64,000 bases of DNA, taken from assembly GCA_037176885.1 (NCBI GenBank), contig JAWWNJ010000289.1, positions 27,034-91,033 on the forward strand. The letters run 5' to 3'. This document shows positions 9,779 through 20,503 of the stretch, one piece after another. Every line of letters starts with the position of its first letter. The stretch's first letter is position 1. The notes beneath the pieces were generated by a model. The model made no database searches, was not told the DNA's origin, and saw only the letters and a program-made list of their open reading frames with translations. This DNA comes from Favolaschia claudopus. Taxonomy: Eukaryota > Basidiomycota > Agaricomycetes > Agaricales > Mycenaceae. A program made the translations under genes and the position numbers.

Positions 9779-12602
9779 TTGTGAACAACTTTTTAACACA
9801 GCAACTTTCGAAGTGACTACTTTTTCCGGCTGCAACTCGTGATGCTGGCAACTACAACTTCAACTCCGCGCTGAAACAACTACAACTAAGTGAATTGACA
9901 AATTTCATTGTTGGCAACTTTTCTTCTTGACAAATTTCCTCGTGCACAACTTTCCTTGTTGACAATTCTCATCGCAGGACAACTCTTAGGTTTAGACAAC
10001 CTTCTGCGAGGACAATCCGATCAGGAAGGATCAGGACTTGAACCGTTACAGTTTCGAGATAAGATAAGGAAACGTTCGGCCGATCAACCCGATTTGTTGG
10101 ACAGCGAGGATCAATATTGATCAATTTCCTTTCCTTCCGGTTCCCACATCTTGCCATTCCCTCGAACGTGTTCAATCTGTGCCCAGTATGCCCGAGTGCC
10201 GCGAAGCTAATGGCTCCCTCGTGTCTGTAGCAGAATACTTAACCCTTCACTTACGGCCGAAGGTCCGCCTGGTGTGAAAACCATCGAGATTGACGCTTCC
10301 GAAGCTGAAGCAAGACGGTGCTCTGCCTCTTATTCAAGTTGCTGAGGCGCCTCTAACCCGACCCTCTTCGTCGACAGCGTAGAGGCTTAGCTCTAGGTCG
10401 ATTACTTGAAGCTGATGTCAACAGCGAGCCTGAGTTCGGAACTGCAAAACAAGAGAGCTTTGGACTCGTGTTGCCACACGGTGGGTTTGTCTGGATGGTT
10501 AATTCCTCGAACAAATCAGTGTTGTTTCCTGAATGACTTACCATCGAAGGTTACACAGGGTTTCATAATGTCTTCACTAGAGATCAGCGTATGGGAATGT
10601 CGGAGGTGTGTACACTTTCGACTGTCTACGGACTGAATCAACCAGTGCATTTGCTTCGATGTATGTATTGAGCTACTCGCAAATTACCTCCATATGCGGC
10701 AGTTCGGTCTTGGAGTGCCCAGGACCCTGGTCAACCAACTACAATTCACACAATTTTATTTCCGTTTCCTTCTCTTTCGTGTGCTACCTATATTCTTGTC
10801 GCTTCAGATGCCATCAACACCGAGTATGCCTTCCTCGAGGCTTTTTTTTTTTGGATCGTTGACCACACTAATCAGTACCAGCATTCTGCAACCGGTTTGA
10901 TTTGGCTACTCATTCTAGGTGACTTCGGCACCTGAAACTTTTTCTTTGTTCCTTTCATTGCCATACACAGACACATTCAAAGCCAGGTAATCATCTGTAG
11001 TTGGCAAATTGCCAGATTTCGGAGTGTGTCGCTGACAAGACCTTCAAAGACTTGTCATTTGTCACCATCAAGAAAGCTCGCCCCGAAACTATATTTGCCG
11101 TTGTTCGCTACTCATTTTCTCTGACAGTAACACAGAGCCTTCTCTTAGTAACGGAGAGCTTTGACAAGGTGAATTTGCAATGTCTCTCTCCTTGATCAGA
11201 AACTCTTGAACCGGGCGAGGATTGAACATGGAAAGGTTTGGAAATCACAGAGAATGAGTACTCTAGTGTGCACAAACATCGACAGTATGGGTAGGCATCA
11301 AGAGAGACTCAAGCGCCGTTTCCGAAGCCGGTTCCCAGTCGATCCGAGTACGAATTTCAGACACCGGGTCGTCAAACGAAATTTGCCACACGACAACGAT
11401 TGATCAGTGATGTCCAAGCATTTGGAAACCGTGACCGCGATCAGGTGGGATCATAAACTAAACTAGGTTCCCTCCGCGTCGATGGCGCGCAATAAAAATT
11501 TTCTCCAGGTAATTACTGCTTTCATTGCCTAACTATATATATGAGATTGGGACTGAAAGGAATTGCTCCATGACAGAGGCGCAACACAAGTTAACAAACC
11601 AAAACACTGATTCTTTGTTCGAGAAAAAAAAAAATTGAAGGTTCCAAGTCAAGTTCTACGGGATGCCTAGGCTAGCTATATATGTATATAACCACTCTGT
11701 ACGACGAAACGTAGCATTGATTCATTGAAAAAAAAAAAATTGTTTGGTCCAAGGCAGCTTCTGGGAATCCCTGTGAGCGGTCTGAGCTACTTTGTGCCCC
11801 GGAAAATGGTTAACCAGTCCGCGAAACATAGGGTTCAGATCGCCATCAGCGGCATTAGAATTGATCATGATGACATCAGATGAGCCTCTCTCCTTGTCGT
11901 TTCCCACCACCACCGACACAACCTATTCATTCAGGAAACCCAATAGGAAGAATCTGCACATTCTCCGGCTTACTTCAGCACTCAGAGCATCTAACACGTA
12001 CTTCTAACTTCGCCGACATCACGGTTAGTGAATCAAATATTCAATGGTCCACCTTCGAGTTACCGATGCATGGTGGTGGGCACCGACCGAGATCTTGATG
12101 GGAGTGATGACTTTGGTGATGGGATCACCCCAGCCAAATCTGCAAGCGCAGGATGGTCGGGTGTCGTTGGCCAAACTCAGTCATGAAAATATTACAATCT
12201 ATACACAATAAATCTTGTATGAGCAGTTCTGAGATGTCAATGGACAGCTTTTTGAATTTTCCTTCTTCAGTCAGGATTTTACTGTTTAGTTAGTATGATT
12301 TGGACGCGAAAATCTCTAATCCGGCCGCATTGAATTGAAGATTGGGACCAAAAACACGCCGGCTTGAAGTGCCGTCGCGTAAAAAAGGCCCGGTACGGTC
12401 AGGGTATACCCGAAATCAAAATCCTCACCAAATGCCTAATTAGGAGTGTGACTCGACGCGCCGTCACGCGTCTCGTCCTATCATTCGCGCTCGTCGCGCC
12501 GCCCAAGCCTGCAAAACACTCAGCGCACACTTTGTGAAGGTAAGAAAACATTTATTAGATACTAGTCTACAACTCTAACATAGCTGTGGCTCAAGTTCTG
12601 TG
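9779..12602. other. gene-poor stretch; CAACTT-rich low complexity at 9780-9960
   Basis: At 9780-9960 the word (A)CAACTT(T) and GACAA recur at irregular spacing, giving a biased AC-rich strand. The rest (10.0-12.6 kb) has only short unconvincing ORFs and A/T runs at 11625 and 11728. I see no domain, repeat boundary or RNA gene. Fragments near 10000-10120 and 11200-11400 look weakly coding but match nothing I recognise. Confidence 0.4.
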
Positions 12603-13130
12603 ATGCCGACCCAACCACGGCGAGGAATGTCTCGCAAACAACGTCAGCACCTTCGTCGTGCCACAGACGCGAGTTCCTCCGCGCGAAAAGAAAATCGACC
12701 ACCTCCGGATGCAACCACACACGCCGAACGTAGGGCTAAGGCAGCTGAGGCGGAATCCACGAAGCTCAAGCGCGAACAAGAGCAGCTAAAAAAGGACAAA
12801 AGAAATGCATCACGACGAGAACGACGACAGAAGAAGAAGATTGCAGACCTTGAAGGCAAAGTCAAGGAAGCCCAGGAGGAGCTGAAGGCTGCCGTTGCTC
12901 AATCCGAGGCCAAGGTTCACAAAATCTTGAAGAAAAGACGTGATGATGAGATGGGATGGCAGCGGCGGCAGGATGCGGAGTACTGTCGGGTGTGGACTAA
13001 CAGCGAGCTAAAGGCTAAAACAGATGCTTTGAGTCAGCTTCGAGCAGTTTTGAAGCACGATGGATCTGAGTCTTCGGAAAAGCGCTATAAGACACGTAGC
13101 AAGACCGCTCAGTACCCACCCAGTTCTTGA
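12603..13130 (+). CDS. hypothetical basic coiled-coil protein
   Basis: Single uninterrupted frame of 175 codons starting at the ATG at 12603 (MPTQPRRGMSRKQRQ). The N-terminal 45 residues are basic and Pro-rich. Residues about 45-105 are a Lys/Glu/Arg-rich heptad-like region (EREQLKK..., KKKIADLEGKVKEAQEELKA) predicted to form a long coiled coil. The C-terminus is basic (KRYKTRSKTAQ). No domain is recognised. Upstream (12440-12500) is rich in GACGCG/CGCGTC words also seen near 2710 and 18600 next to other element-linked ORFs, so a mobile-element origin is possible. Alternatives: an orphan gene or a DNA-binding accessory protein of a lost transposon. Confidence 0.45.
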   Translation: MPTQPRRGMSRKQRQHLRRATDASSSARKENRPPPDATTHAERRAKAAEAESTKLKREQEQLKKDKRNASRRERRQKKKIADLEGKVKEAQEELKAAVAQSEAKVHKILKKRRDDEMGWQRRQDAEYCRVWTNSELKAKTDALSQLRAVLKHDGSESSEKRYKTRSKTAQYPPSS

Positions 13131-15275
13131 TAGCGAAAGTTAGCTACTGATTTGTTGCCTCCATAGTTATACACGTTCTGGCAACCCGCTTTTCTACTTC
13201 TCTGAGTCGCAATTTACAGTAGTTGCCTCGATTATTTTTTGCACAGTATATCGCCCATAATCCTTTAACCTCGTCACTTCACTTAGTCTTCAAATTTCAA
13301 CGAGCTACCTGTTGAAACATAGCTAGAAATCTTCGGTACTGGTGATGCGGAGAGTATCTGGCATATAAAAAACTGAGCTCAATACTTGAATCAAGTGGAC
13401 TCAGTGGAGCCTAGTACACACCTCGCAGTATAGATTATGTATCGAGGTTCAGCGGCGAAAGGCTAGTAGAATCCAGTCGAGTTAAATCGAAGAGACTCAA
13501 AAGCGGATCACACAGTTGAACTCAGCCCAAAATGATCATCCCAGAAATCGACGTTGAGCAAAGTGGGGCCAGTCATGATCTGCAGAGGTTTAAACTGAAA
13601 ACGTACTCAACGGCAATGAGCACAGCTCCAACGAAATCGACTCTAGAGTGGAATTGCGCAAAGTCTCTAAATAGAAACAAGCTTAAGCCAATCTTTGATA
13701 ATGGAGCTTGAAGTTCGACGATCTAAGAGAGGGATGCTCAGGAAAATTCAAACTCACTGATACGCGCGGGGTGGAACAGTCCTGGATTGAAAAATCAAGG
13801 CCTGAGATTATGGGAGTTGGATGGATAAACATACCTCAGTTGATGCTGAAGGTTCGCGGGAAATCGATAATTCTAAACAGTCGAATTCACAAGACGAACT
13901 TGTTTGGAGTAGCGAAACTGAGCTAAATGAGATTAATGACTGACCTCAACGTGAACCGGCCCTCGGCGGGTACATAAAAATCGGATTTTTCACTTTCTAA
14001 CCTCGATGCTGAGTACAGAACAAAGCAGCTCGCAGGACTGCTGGAAACCGGATTCCGAGAATTAAAGCCATGTAAAATGAATTGAACCCCACCCTGTGCT
14101 AGTACATGGATGACGTTTCTCCGTCATGCCTCCTGAATGTCAGGTCCAAACGTGCCCGTCGGAATCTTTCTCATAAAATAATCAGCTGCAGCACTGACTT
14201 TGAAGAATGAGTAATGTGTAACACGGCAACACGGCCTATACGCGCAGCCTACACTTTATACGTAGATGAGCACACAATTAATCGGTGTTAAAGTCAAAGC
14301 AGACCATAAACCAAGCATGCGCACGCTACAGTTGAGAGGCAGCTCTGAGTCTTCCGGCAGTAAGGAAGCAGAGCCACCGCACAATCGCCGTGATCCCGAC
14401 TGAGAGAAGGGTGCCTGAAAAGCGACAAATATCGTATGTGAAGACAATAAGCAACCACGCAACCGTCGCAGGAGCGCTGGCGTAGGCTCGGTAACAGTGA
14501 GCTTTTTTGGCTGTGATGTCATTATGAATGTTCGAACGTACTCTGAATTGAAGACTTGAGCGTAGTGCAATGCGGCATTCATCGGTTTCGGGTTCAGTTC
14601 TAACAATTCGACCGTTGGCCGACAAAGTCGAAGAGACATGACATGACTTGCCTTCCGTCGATTATTTCCAACGTGGCATAGCGAAAGTTGAATCCGTTTA
14701 CGGTTTGCCGGGCCATTGGGAAGTGGTTGTGATTCAAAGAGTTTAGGGAAGGCAGTCATCGAGCCGCCGCCGCCGCCGCAAAATTCCAAAAACTAGAGGT
14801 ATCCGGTCAATGAAAGGACAGATAGACAGATGAAAGACACCGGTTCTGAAGATGCTGTTTTTGTTCCTCTGTGCGAATGATGCAAAGCGGCTAACGCGAA
14901 AGCATGCCGACTGTATTATCCCAATTTTGATATGGCCAATTTGTGGGCGGAGATCCTCGTGCCTGACACGCTCTTTACAACGCTTTCTCGCAAGCAGTCA
15001 CAAATCTTCGAGTTGCAATGGGTATTTACTTTCAATGTTGACGAGTCACGTATTGGACAGTAGCAGAATTTTGATAATGTAGCCCTGTTTTCACGTCGGA
15101 ATTTCAGCATTGAGAGCGGAAGCAGGCAGGAGGAGGTGGGTCAGCGCCGTACAGGCAAGAGCGGGGGCAGGCTCTGGCATTGACATCAAAGTTCTTGAGA
15201 GTTCTTTGAGAGTTCTTAAGATTGCCAGCCTCCAGGGCAAGTAGAAGCAAAGATAGTAGCAGTAATAGATCTATA
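13131..15275. other. gene-poor stretch
   Basis: Only short overlapping ORFs without recognisable domains. A 26-bp segment at 13235-13260 is identical, in reverse complement, to 63819-63844 (Tc1 end). Nothing else could be supported. Confidence 0.4.
13235..13260 (+). repeat. solo Tc1/mariner terminal repeat
   Basis: Contains TTTTTTGCACAGTATATCGC followed by CCATAA. It is the exact reverse complement of 63819-63844, which borders the Tc1 transposase relic at the right end of the window. Confidence 0.5.
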
Positions 15276-16415
15276 TTACAATCGAGGGTTGACTCTGGAC
15301 AAACGTCAATCAAGTGGTTCCGGGAACGCCCGAAAGCCCCACTCACGTCATCAGTCCGCAGCCAAACAACTTACGACAACTTTGTTGCTGCCTCTCCCGT
15401 CGACCGGACACCGCTCCACACCCAATGATGTAGCTGTACCCGTAGCGTCGTCTCCAAAGACTCCAATGAACGTTCTTTCTTATCTTTCTGTGTGAACATT
15501 GAACATCTAATCTCTTTTCCACCGTGAAATCGACATCCAATGATCCAAATGTGCGAGCACCGTTTCTCAATTACAGTGGGCTGGACTCATCGCGTGTACA
15601 GGAATTTATTGGCACCTCCAACGACGCCTCAACGGAAACAACAACGACAGCGAGAGATCCAACCCGCTATACGCGAAACCAACCAAGCCAGCCCGCGCCG
15701 TAGGCGTGTACCTGCTCAACGCGATGAGAATGTCCCGCCTGATACTTTCACCACCGCTGCCCCCAATGCCCGTTCTCTCAGTCAGCTCAGACGACATGCG
15801 AGAGCCCGAGAAAATCGTCCACACCCTCCAACGGAAAAGCCGAGCAATACCTTTCTGCGACCAGGTCCCCAAATAATATTTTTCCCGCCCACTGTGTCCC
15901 CGAGACACCGAGGTGGGAGAAGTATAAACTTATTCTCGGGAAGGGAAAGAGCCTCTCCGTGGATGGTTTTCTTACCGGTCTCAAGCTGAACGACGATTGT
16001 TCGGTGAAGTTTTTCATCATCGATTTCGACAGCACCAAAAGCGGAAGAGAGTCCAACCAAAATTGGTTCGTTTGTTTTCTCTGCCTTGGAATTAATCAAA
16101 ACTAATATATATATCTCAGCCAGCAACGGTACCCCCGCGCGTCTCAAGTACACAGGCTTCTTCGGCGACCAGGCGTCCAATGCTGCCTCTTATTTCACGG
16201 TGGAAAAGAGATTAGATGTTCAATGTTCACACAGAAAGATAAGAAAGAACGTTCATCGGAGACGACGCTACGGGTACAGCTACATCATTGGGTGTGGAGC
16301 GGTGTCCGAAGTTGTCGTAAGTTGTTTGGCTGCGGCCTGATGACGTGAGTGGGGCCTTCGGGTGTTCCCGGAACCACTTGATTGACGTTTGCCCAGAGTC
16401 AACCCTCGATTGTAA
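15276..16415. mobile_element. foldback-type element with long inverted arms
   Basis: Starts TTACAATCGAGGGTTGACTC and ends with the reverse complement. The arms are about 220-260 bp (left about 15276-15535, right about 16196-16415) with small indels. The 660-bp core carries open frames on both strands: plus 15540-15989, Pro/Arg-rich, and minus 15782-16180, containing KPVYLRRAGVP. I do not recognise either. The right arm is shorter by deletion. The length of the arms relative to the core fits a foldback or non-autonomous TIR element. A clear target duplication was not found. Confidence 0.65.
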
Positions 16416-16452
16416 TCTAGATAATAAAGTTCCATTTTTATGGCGTATGATG

Positions 16453-17046
16453 CTACTCTAAACATGAGATTTCTATCATTGATTGTATATAGGTGGGAGT
16501 GGTTTTCGTGGGTTTAGTGAGAGTAATCCCGGGGGTGAGGGCGAGCAGGAAAATTGAATATAGATGAGGGTGGGAAGGCAAGAGGAGGGAGCAGGGATTG
16601 GCATTGGGAGAGTTATTCCGCACGGAAGAACGGCCCCGATGCATGGTGCTCGGCTGCGATGCGACGAAGAATCGACTGACGGACGGGACATGCAGGATCA
16701 GTGGATCGGTGCTGCCCGCCGCATCCCGGAGGGCGCATTTGAGAACGATATGGGAGCATCCAGTGGAGTTGGTACGGCAGGGAGTCTTACGGGGGCAGTG
16801 GCAGTTGGAAGTGGGGTGGTCGGAGGCGCAGGTGCCGCAAACAGCAGAGCGTTTACACTGCGCAGCAATGTGTCCGAACCGGTAGCAGTTGAAGCATTGG
16901 AGGGACTGCGGGCAGTATTTCTCGGTGCGATGAAGGTGACCATGGAGGGCGAGCTTATTCACTGAGGAAGTAGAACCCCCTGACTTTCCCATAGCTGGAC
17001 CATGAAATCCACGATTCACTGAATTTTGCAGTGAAATTATGTTCAT
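16453..17046 (-). pseudogene. LINE (non-LTR) ORF1-like zinc-knuckle fragment
   Basis: The minus-strand frame contains HLHRTEKYCPQSLQCFNCYR, then FGHIAAQCKRSAVCGTCASD and HPTSNC. This is the CX2CX4HX4C zinc-knuckle series typical of ORF1/Gag-like proteins of Tad1/I-type LINEs, preceded by the usual LHGHLH-type strand. After the knuckles the frame becomes low complexity. No endonuclease or reverse transcriptase follows on the minus strand, so it is a fragment. RNA binding is the known role of such proteins. Confidence 0.6.
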
Positions 17047-17650
17047 GGGGTTCCAGATTCACATGGCCCAGTCACAGAGTTGGTAGAGGGTCCCTTGAAG
17101 TACATGAATTTCATATTGGGATGCAATGAATCAAAGTTGGGGGTTTTATGCCATTGAACCCGTGTATGAACTCCATGAAATTCACTTGAAGAGTACGTGA
17201 GGTAATTTGTGTCAAAATTGTAGAAATAGTTGATTTCCAGCCGGGGATGCACATCTTGAGATTCACTGTCGAATTCCACGATCTTCATGGGGCTCGCATG
17301 GCACGGACACCACATGCACGGTGTCAGAACAAGCAGCGTGCCAGGCTCGACCGGCGCCGGAAAGTAATGCCTGAGTGCCTTCACACGGATTTTCGCCTGT
17401 TTTCGGCCCAAAATGGGGTAAAAAAACGAAAATTTTCGCAAGTCACACCGGTCCGGGCTTCCATACGAAAGGTCAGGTTCGTATGAAATGTCACACCTCA
17501 AATCGGCTTACGAATTGAACAAAATACTACAGTATGTCTGACTCTAAGTTTGAATCCTAGTTAAATCCGCAGTCTGACCTCTGTTGGGGGGAAGGTAGTC
17601 TCTCGTAGACAGACGCTCTATATATACCAGCTCGGTGCCCTCGCTATATA
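17047..17650. other. non-coding stretch
   Basis: No gene. The segment near 17507-17538 (CGAATTGAA...AAATACTACAGTATG) recurs at 19826-19856, suggesting the end of a repeated element. The stretch 17600-17660 has several TATATA and AGTCTG words that also occur near 33631. Confidence 0.35.
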
Positions 17651-18110
17651 GAGTCTGTTGGTTACCGCGCCCCTGCGACCGCGTTAGGTTCTTATTAGCT
17701 AATATTATATAAGCAGATTTCACGGCGCGTATATCTCAACGAAAGCTAATTCTTTCCCATCACAACTTTGAAGCAGGGTCAATGGATTCAATCAAACTAC
17801 AGTCCTGTCTACTCAGATTCTCTAAAATCAGACGGTGCGCTACAGAAAATGTTGTCGCGTCTTCATCACGTGAGACTCGGGAGTTTCGGCCGAGATGCCC
17901 AAAATGCATTCAACTTGAGCTCAAACCACTGTGAAAATTCGGGAGACAAAGCAAAGATGCTCAGACCATCGTATTGAGTGTCTGAAAGCTCGAGTTAGCA
18001 TCATAACAGAGCAGTGGGAGGGAGAAATGAGGTATCGGCAATGTCCGGCTTATATAAGATTAGCTAATAAGAAGCTGACGCGGTTTGAGGGGCGCGGTAA
18101 ACATAAGACT
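17651..18110. mobile_element. MITE family A, complete copy
   Basis: About 460 bp with ends AGTCTGTTGGTTACCGCGCC and, at the right, the reverse complement of AGTCTTATGTTTACCGCGCC. Each end is followed inward by CTTATTAGCTAAT...TATATAAG. A second, right-truncated copy in the opposite orientation lies at 32782-33060. No coding capacity is recognised. Confidence 0.6.
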
Positions 18111-18293
18111 AGGGGGAAGGTACACAGAGGATACAGTGGATGACTAAGTCCTGGTGCTGGTCTAGCATATCTGAGAGGGAGGGCCGAGTCATACTTTCCT
18201 CACACTAAACAGTGTATTCCAAAGCTTACATGGCGTGTCGCGTCGCGTCTATGATCGCGGATATATCACGTGTACTGTGTATGTAAGCTTATG

Positions 18294-18553
18294 TAATCCG
18301 CCAAATGTTGGAAGGATTTTTCGCAAGATGGGCCCAAACACGTCGAAAATGAGTTTGGAAGCTTTTTAGAATGGGTCGCCTTTTTTGGAAAGATCACCTT
18401 ATAACTTTTCAACAAGGAATTATTGGCTGAATCCGTTCCATCAAATCGTAGATAGACCTCTTAGCTACAGTTTGGTGGTCTTAGAATTATCAATATGTTG
18501 TTGTGCCCAGAGTTATAAGGACTTTGTTGACATGATGTTTCGGCTTACATAAC
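18294..18553. mobile_element. small TIR element (TTATGTAAKCCG ends)
   Basis: Short imperfect inverted ends: TTATGTAATCCG at 18294 and CGGCTTACATAA ending about 18553, with an AT-rich core. The flank at 18556-18585 is shared with 20048-20080. Confidence 0.4.
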
Positions 18554-19480
18554 CACGTGCCGGATCCGGGTGACGTCTATCTTACGCGAATGTGACGCGT
18601 CACTGAGTTACTGAGTTGATGGGGATTCTTGGACGCGTCACGCGTCATTTCTGTCCCGTTCTCCCTACAACTTGCGGGGTTTGTAGGAAGGAGGTAGACG
18701 CGTAGATTTGTGTTTTTACTTCGTCCAAAACGGCCGCTTGGTTGGCAAGAAAATTCTCATGCTTCGGGGAAGCTGGCGGAAATTGGGTTCGCTAAATTCG
18801 TGTATTATACTACAAAATCTATACCATTCGATTCTCCTTTCAAAAAGACGCATTCTCAATATGTTTTTATGGCGGTCCGTCCAGAAATGAGCTCAGACAA
18901 AAGGATATGGTGCTGCATACCAACAAAGGGTGATTTATTACGTAGTCTCAACATTTCTGCAAACAGCAATAATTTACGCCATGCTCCAAGAGGTGTGCGA
19001 AATCCCGCCAGGTTTATACAGGTTCATAAATTATTGGGGCTACCTCTAGGATGTTCTCTACGTTGCCGATGTACATACTTCCTGCATCCAATGCAATCCC
19101 TGCTCCCACTCCCAGTAATCCTGGCGGAGTCATTGCTCGCGCGATACTTCATTTTCAGCTTCGCTTCCGAGCTCTTCGTCTCCCAGTTCCGTCGATTTTA
19201 TCACCGACATCGACGACTCGGCTAGGGAGTCATCGAGCATTTCATGGCGAGGGAGTTGGTGAGGAAGACGAACCCGATAACGATGAGCTTGACGGCGAGG
19301 GTCAGCCTAAGCGCGTCCATAAGCGGAAGCTGCAAGAGGTGGAAGATCGTGGGATAACATATGTAAGAGACCCTCCCCCCCCCAGTGTCCGAGGGTATCT
19401 TTGGAAGGCACCGAACTTTCCTAAGGTAGGCCTCATTAAGCTCAGGCCACAAAACATTAGGGTAAAAAGTGGGACCTAGA
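18554..19480. other. possible decayed gene region
   Basis: GACGCGTCA palindromic words recur at 18597-18650. Plus-strand frames at 18710-19225 and 19051-19479 include an acidic GEEDEPDNDELDGEG and a basic PKRVHKRKLQEVED segment, the latter looking like real coding sequence. No start, splice pattern or domain can be fixed, so I do not call a gene. Confidence 0.25.
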
Positions 19481-19495
19481 AACGCTGTAGGATGA

Positions 19496-19617
19496 TATCG
19501 CGTCGAAATGCTGTGCTCACCATATCGCTGGGACTGACCATAGGCCCTATGTGTGAGGTTTGGTGTCCGTGAATTCTTTGCACCTTTCTATATCGCGTCG
19601 AAATGCTGTGCTCACTT
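19496..19617 (+). repeat. 26-bp direct repeat, spacing about 94 bp
   Basis: TATCGCGTCGAAATGCTGTG followed by CTCAC occurs at about 19497 and again at about 19591, separated by unrelated sequence. Confidence 0.6.
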
Positions 19618-20110
19618 ATGTTTTGTGACTGTGCTTCATTCATGTTAATTTAGATCTATGAGAGGCGGACATAGTTCTGTGCGGGTGAGGAGAAAGCAGC
19701 CGGGGTATATAGTAACCGGCTGGCTCCTGGAAGGGATGCACGCGGGGGACCATTCGTCTGAGACCCTCGTGACACTGTGACTCGCCAAAATTTTCGTCGT
19801 TTTTGGGGCTTGTGACAAGTGGCAAAACGAATTGAAGGAAATACTACAGTATGCAACACATATGTATTTACTTAATGGGTGGGGCGGCCGGTGGCCCGAG
19901 AGCCTCCAGTTTCTTACTTAAGCTGTGAACCTCTCTAATTTTTTTTTTTAAAAAAAAAGTTCCCAAGACCTCAAAATCGCAAACAGAGTAAGTTGATTTT
20001 TCAAACCTTCAGGATTTGGCGGGTGGCTGTGCAAACGTAATGCTTATGTAAGAGTGCCGAATTGGGGTGACGTCTATCTTATCTCTCTCTCTTTCTCCCT
20101 GGTGCTCACG

Positions 20111-20464
20111 ATGGCAACAAAGCGCAGGCCAAAGCACGATGGCCCTGGGCGTCCTCCGAAAAAGCCTAAATCTTCCAAGTCTGCACCATCTTCAGAGCCT
20201 GCACCAGCTCCTAGTACTAAACTCACACTAAAACTGCGTTCCCGAAAAGCTTCCTCTACCCCCAGCAGCGGCGACATCACCATATCTGATGAAAGCTCTG
20301 GTACCAACGACGATGATCTTTCTCTTGTTCAAGCTGCTACTCAAGGACTTCTGGGTCTTGCTGCCGGAAATAGTAGGAAAGGTCGAGAACAGGAGGATGA
20401 AGATAGCGAAGCGAACGATGATGACTCCAGTGATGATGATGAGGAGGAGGAGGATGATTTTCGT
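20111..20464 (+). CDS. 5' exon of an acidic/basic nuclear-type protein, interrupted by copia
   Basis: From the ATG at 20111 (MATKRRPKHDGPGRPPKKPK) the frame encodes an AT-hook-like GRPPKKPK, a Ser/Pro-rich stretch, and a very acidic tail (DSEANDDDSSDDDEEEEDDF). It ends at a good donor, GTATGTCT, at 20465. About 40 bp further the sequence turns into minus-strand copia pol, so the downstream exons are missing or displaced. Such AT-hook plus acidic-run N-termini occur in chromatin proteins and in accessory proteins of mushroom transposons. The upstream 30 bp resembles 18556-18585, which hints at a repeated, element-linked gene. Confidence 0.5.
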
Positions 20465-20503
20465 ATGTCTCTTCTCCCTCCTTCCCAGTCATACTGTCTT
20501 ATC

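Noticed and set aside
9780..9960. CRISPR-like or tandem repeat array of CAACTT words
   Set aside because: Spacing and unit length are irregular and the words are too short; low-complexity DNA in a eukaryotic genome.
14256..14789. 177-codon minus-strand ORF as a gene
   Set aside because: No domain, no splice pattern, and an overlapping 99-codon ORF of equal quality on the same strand; composition looks non-coding.
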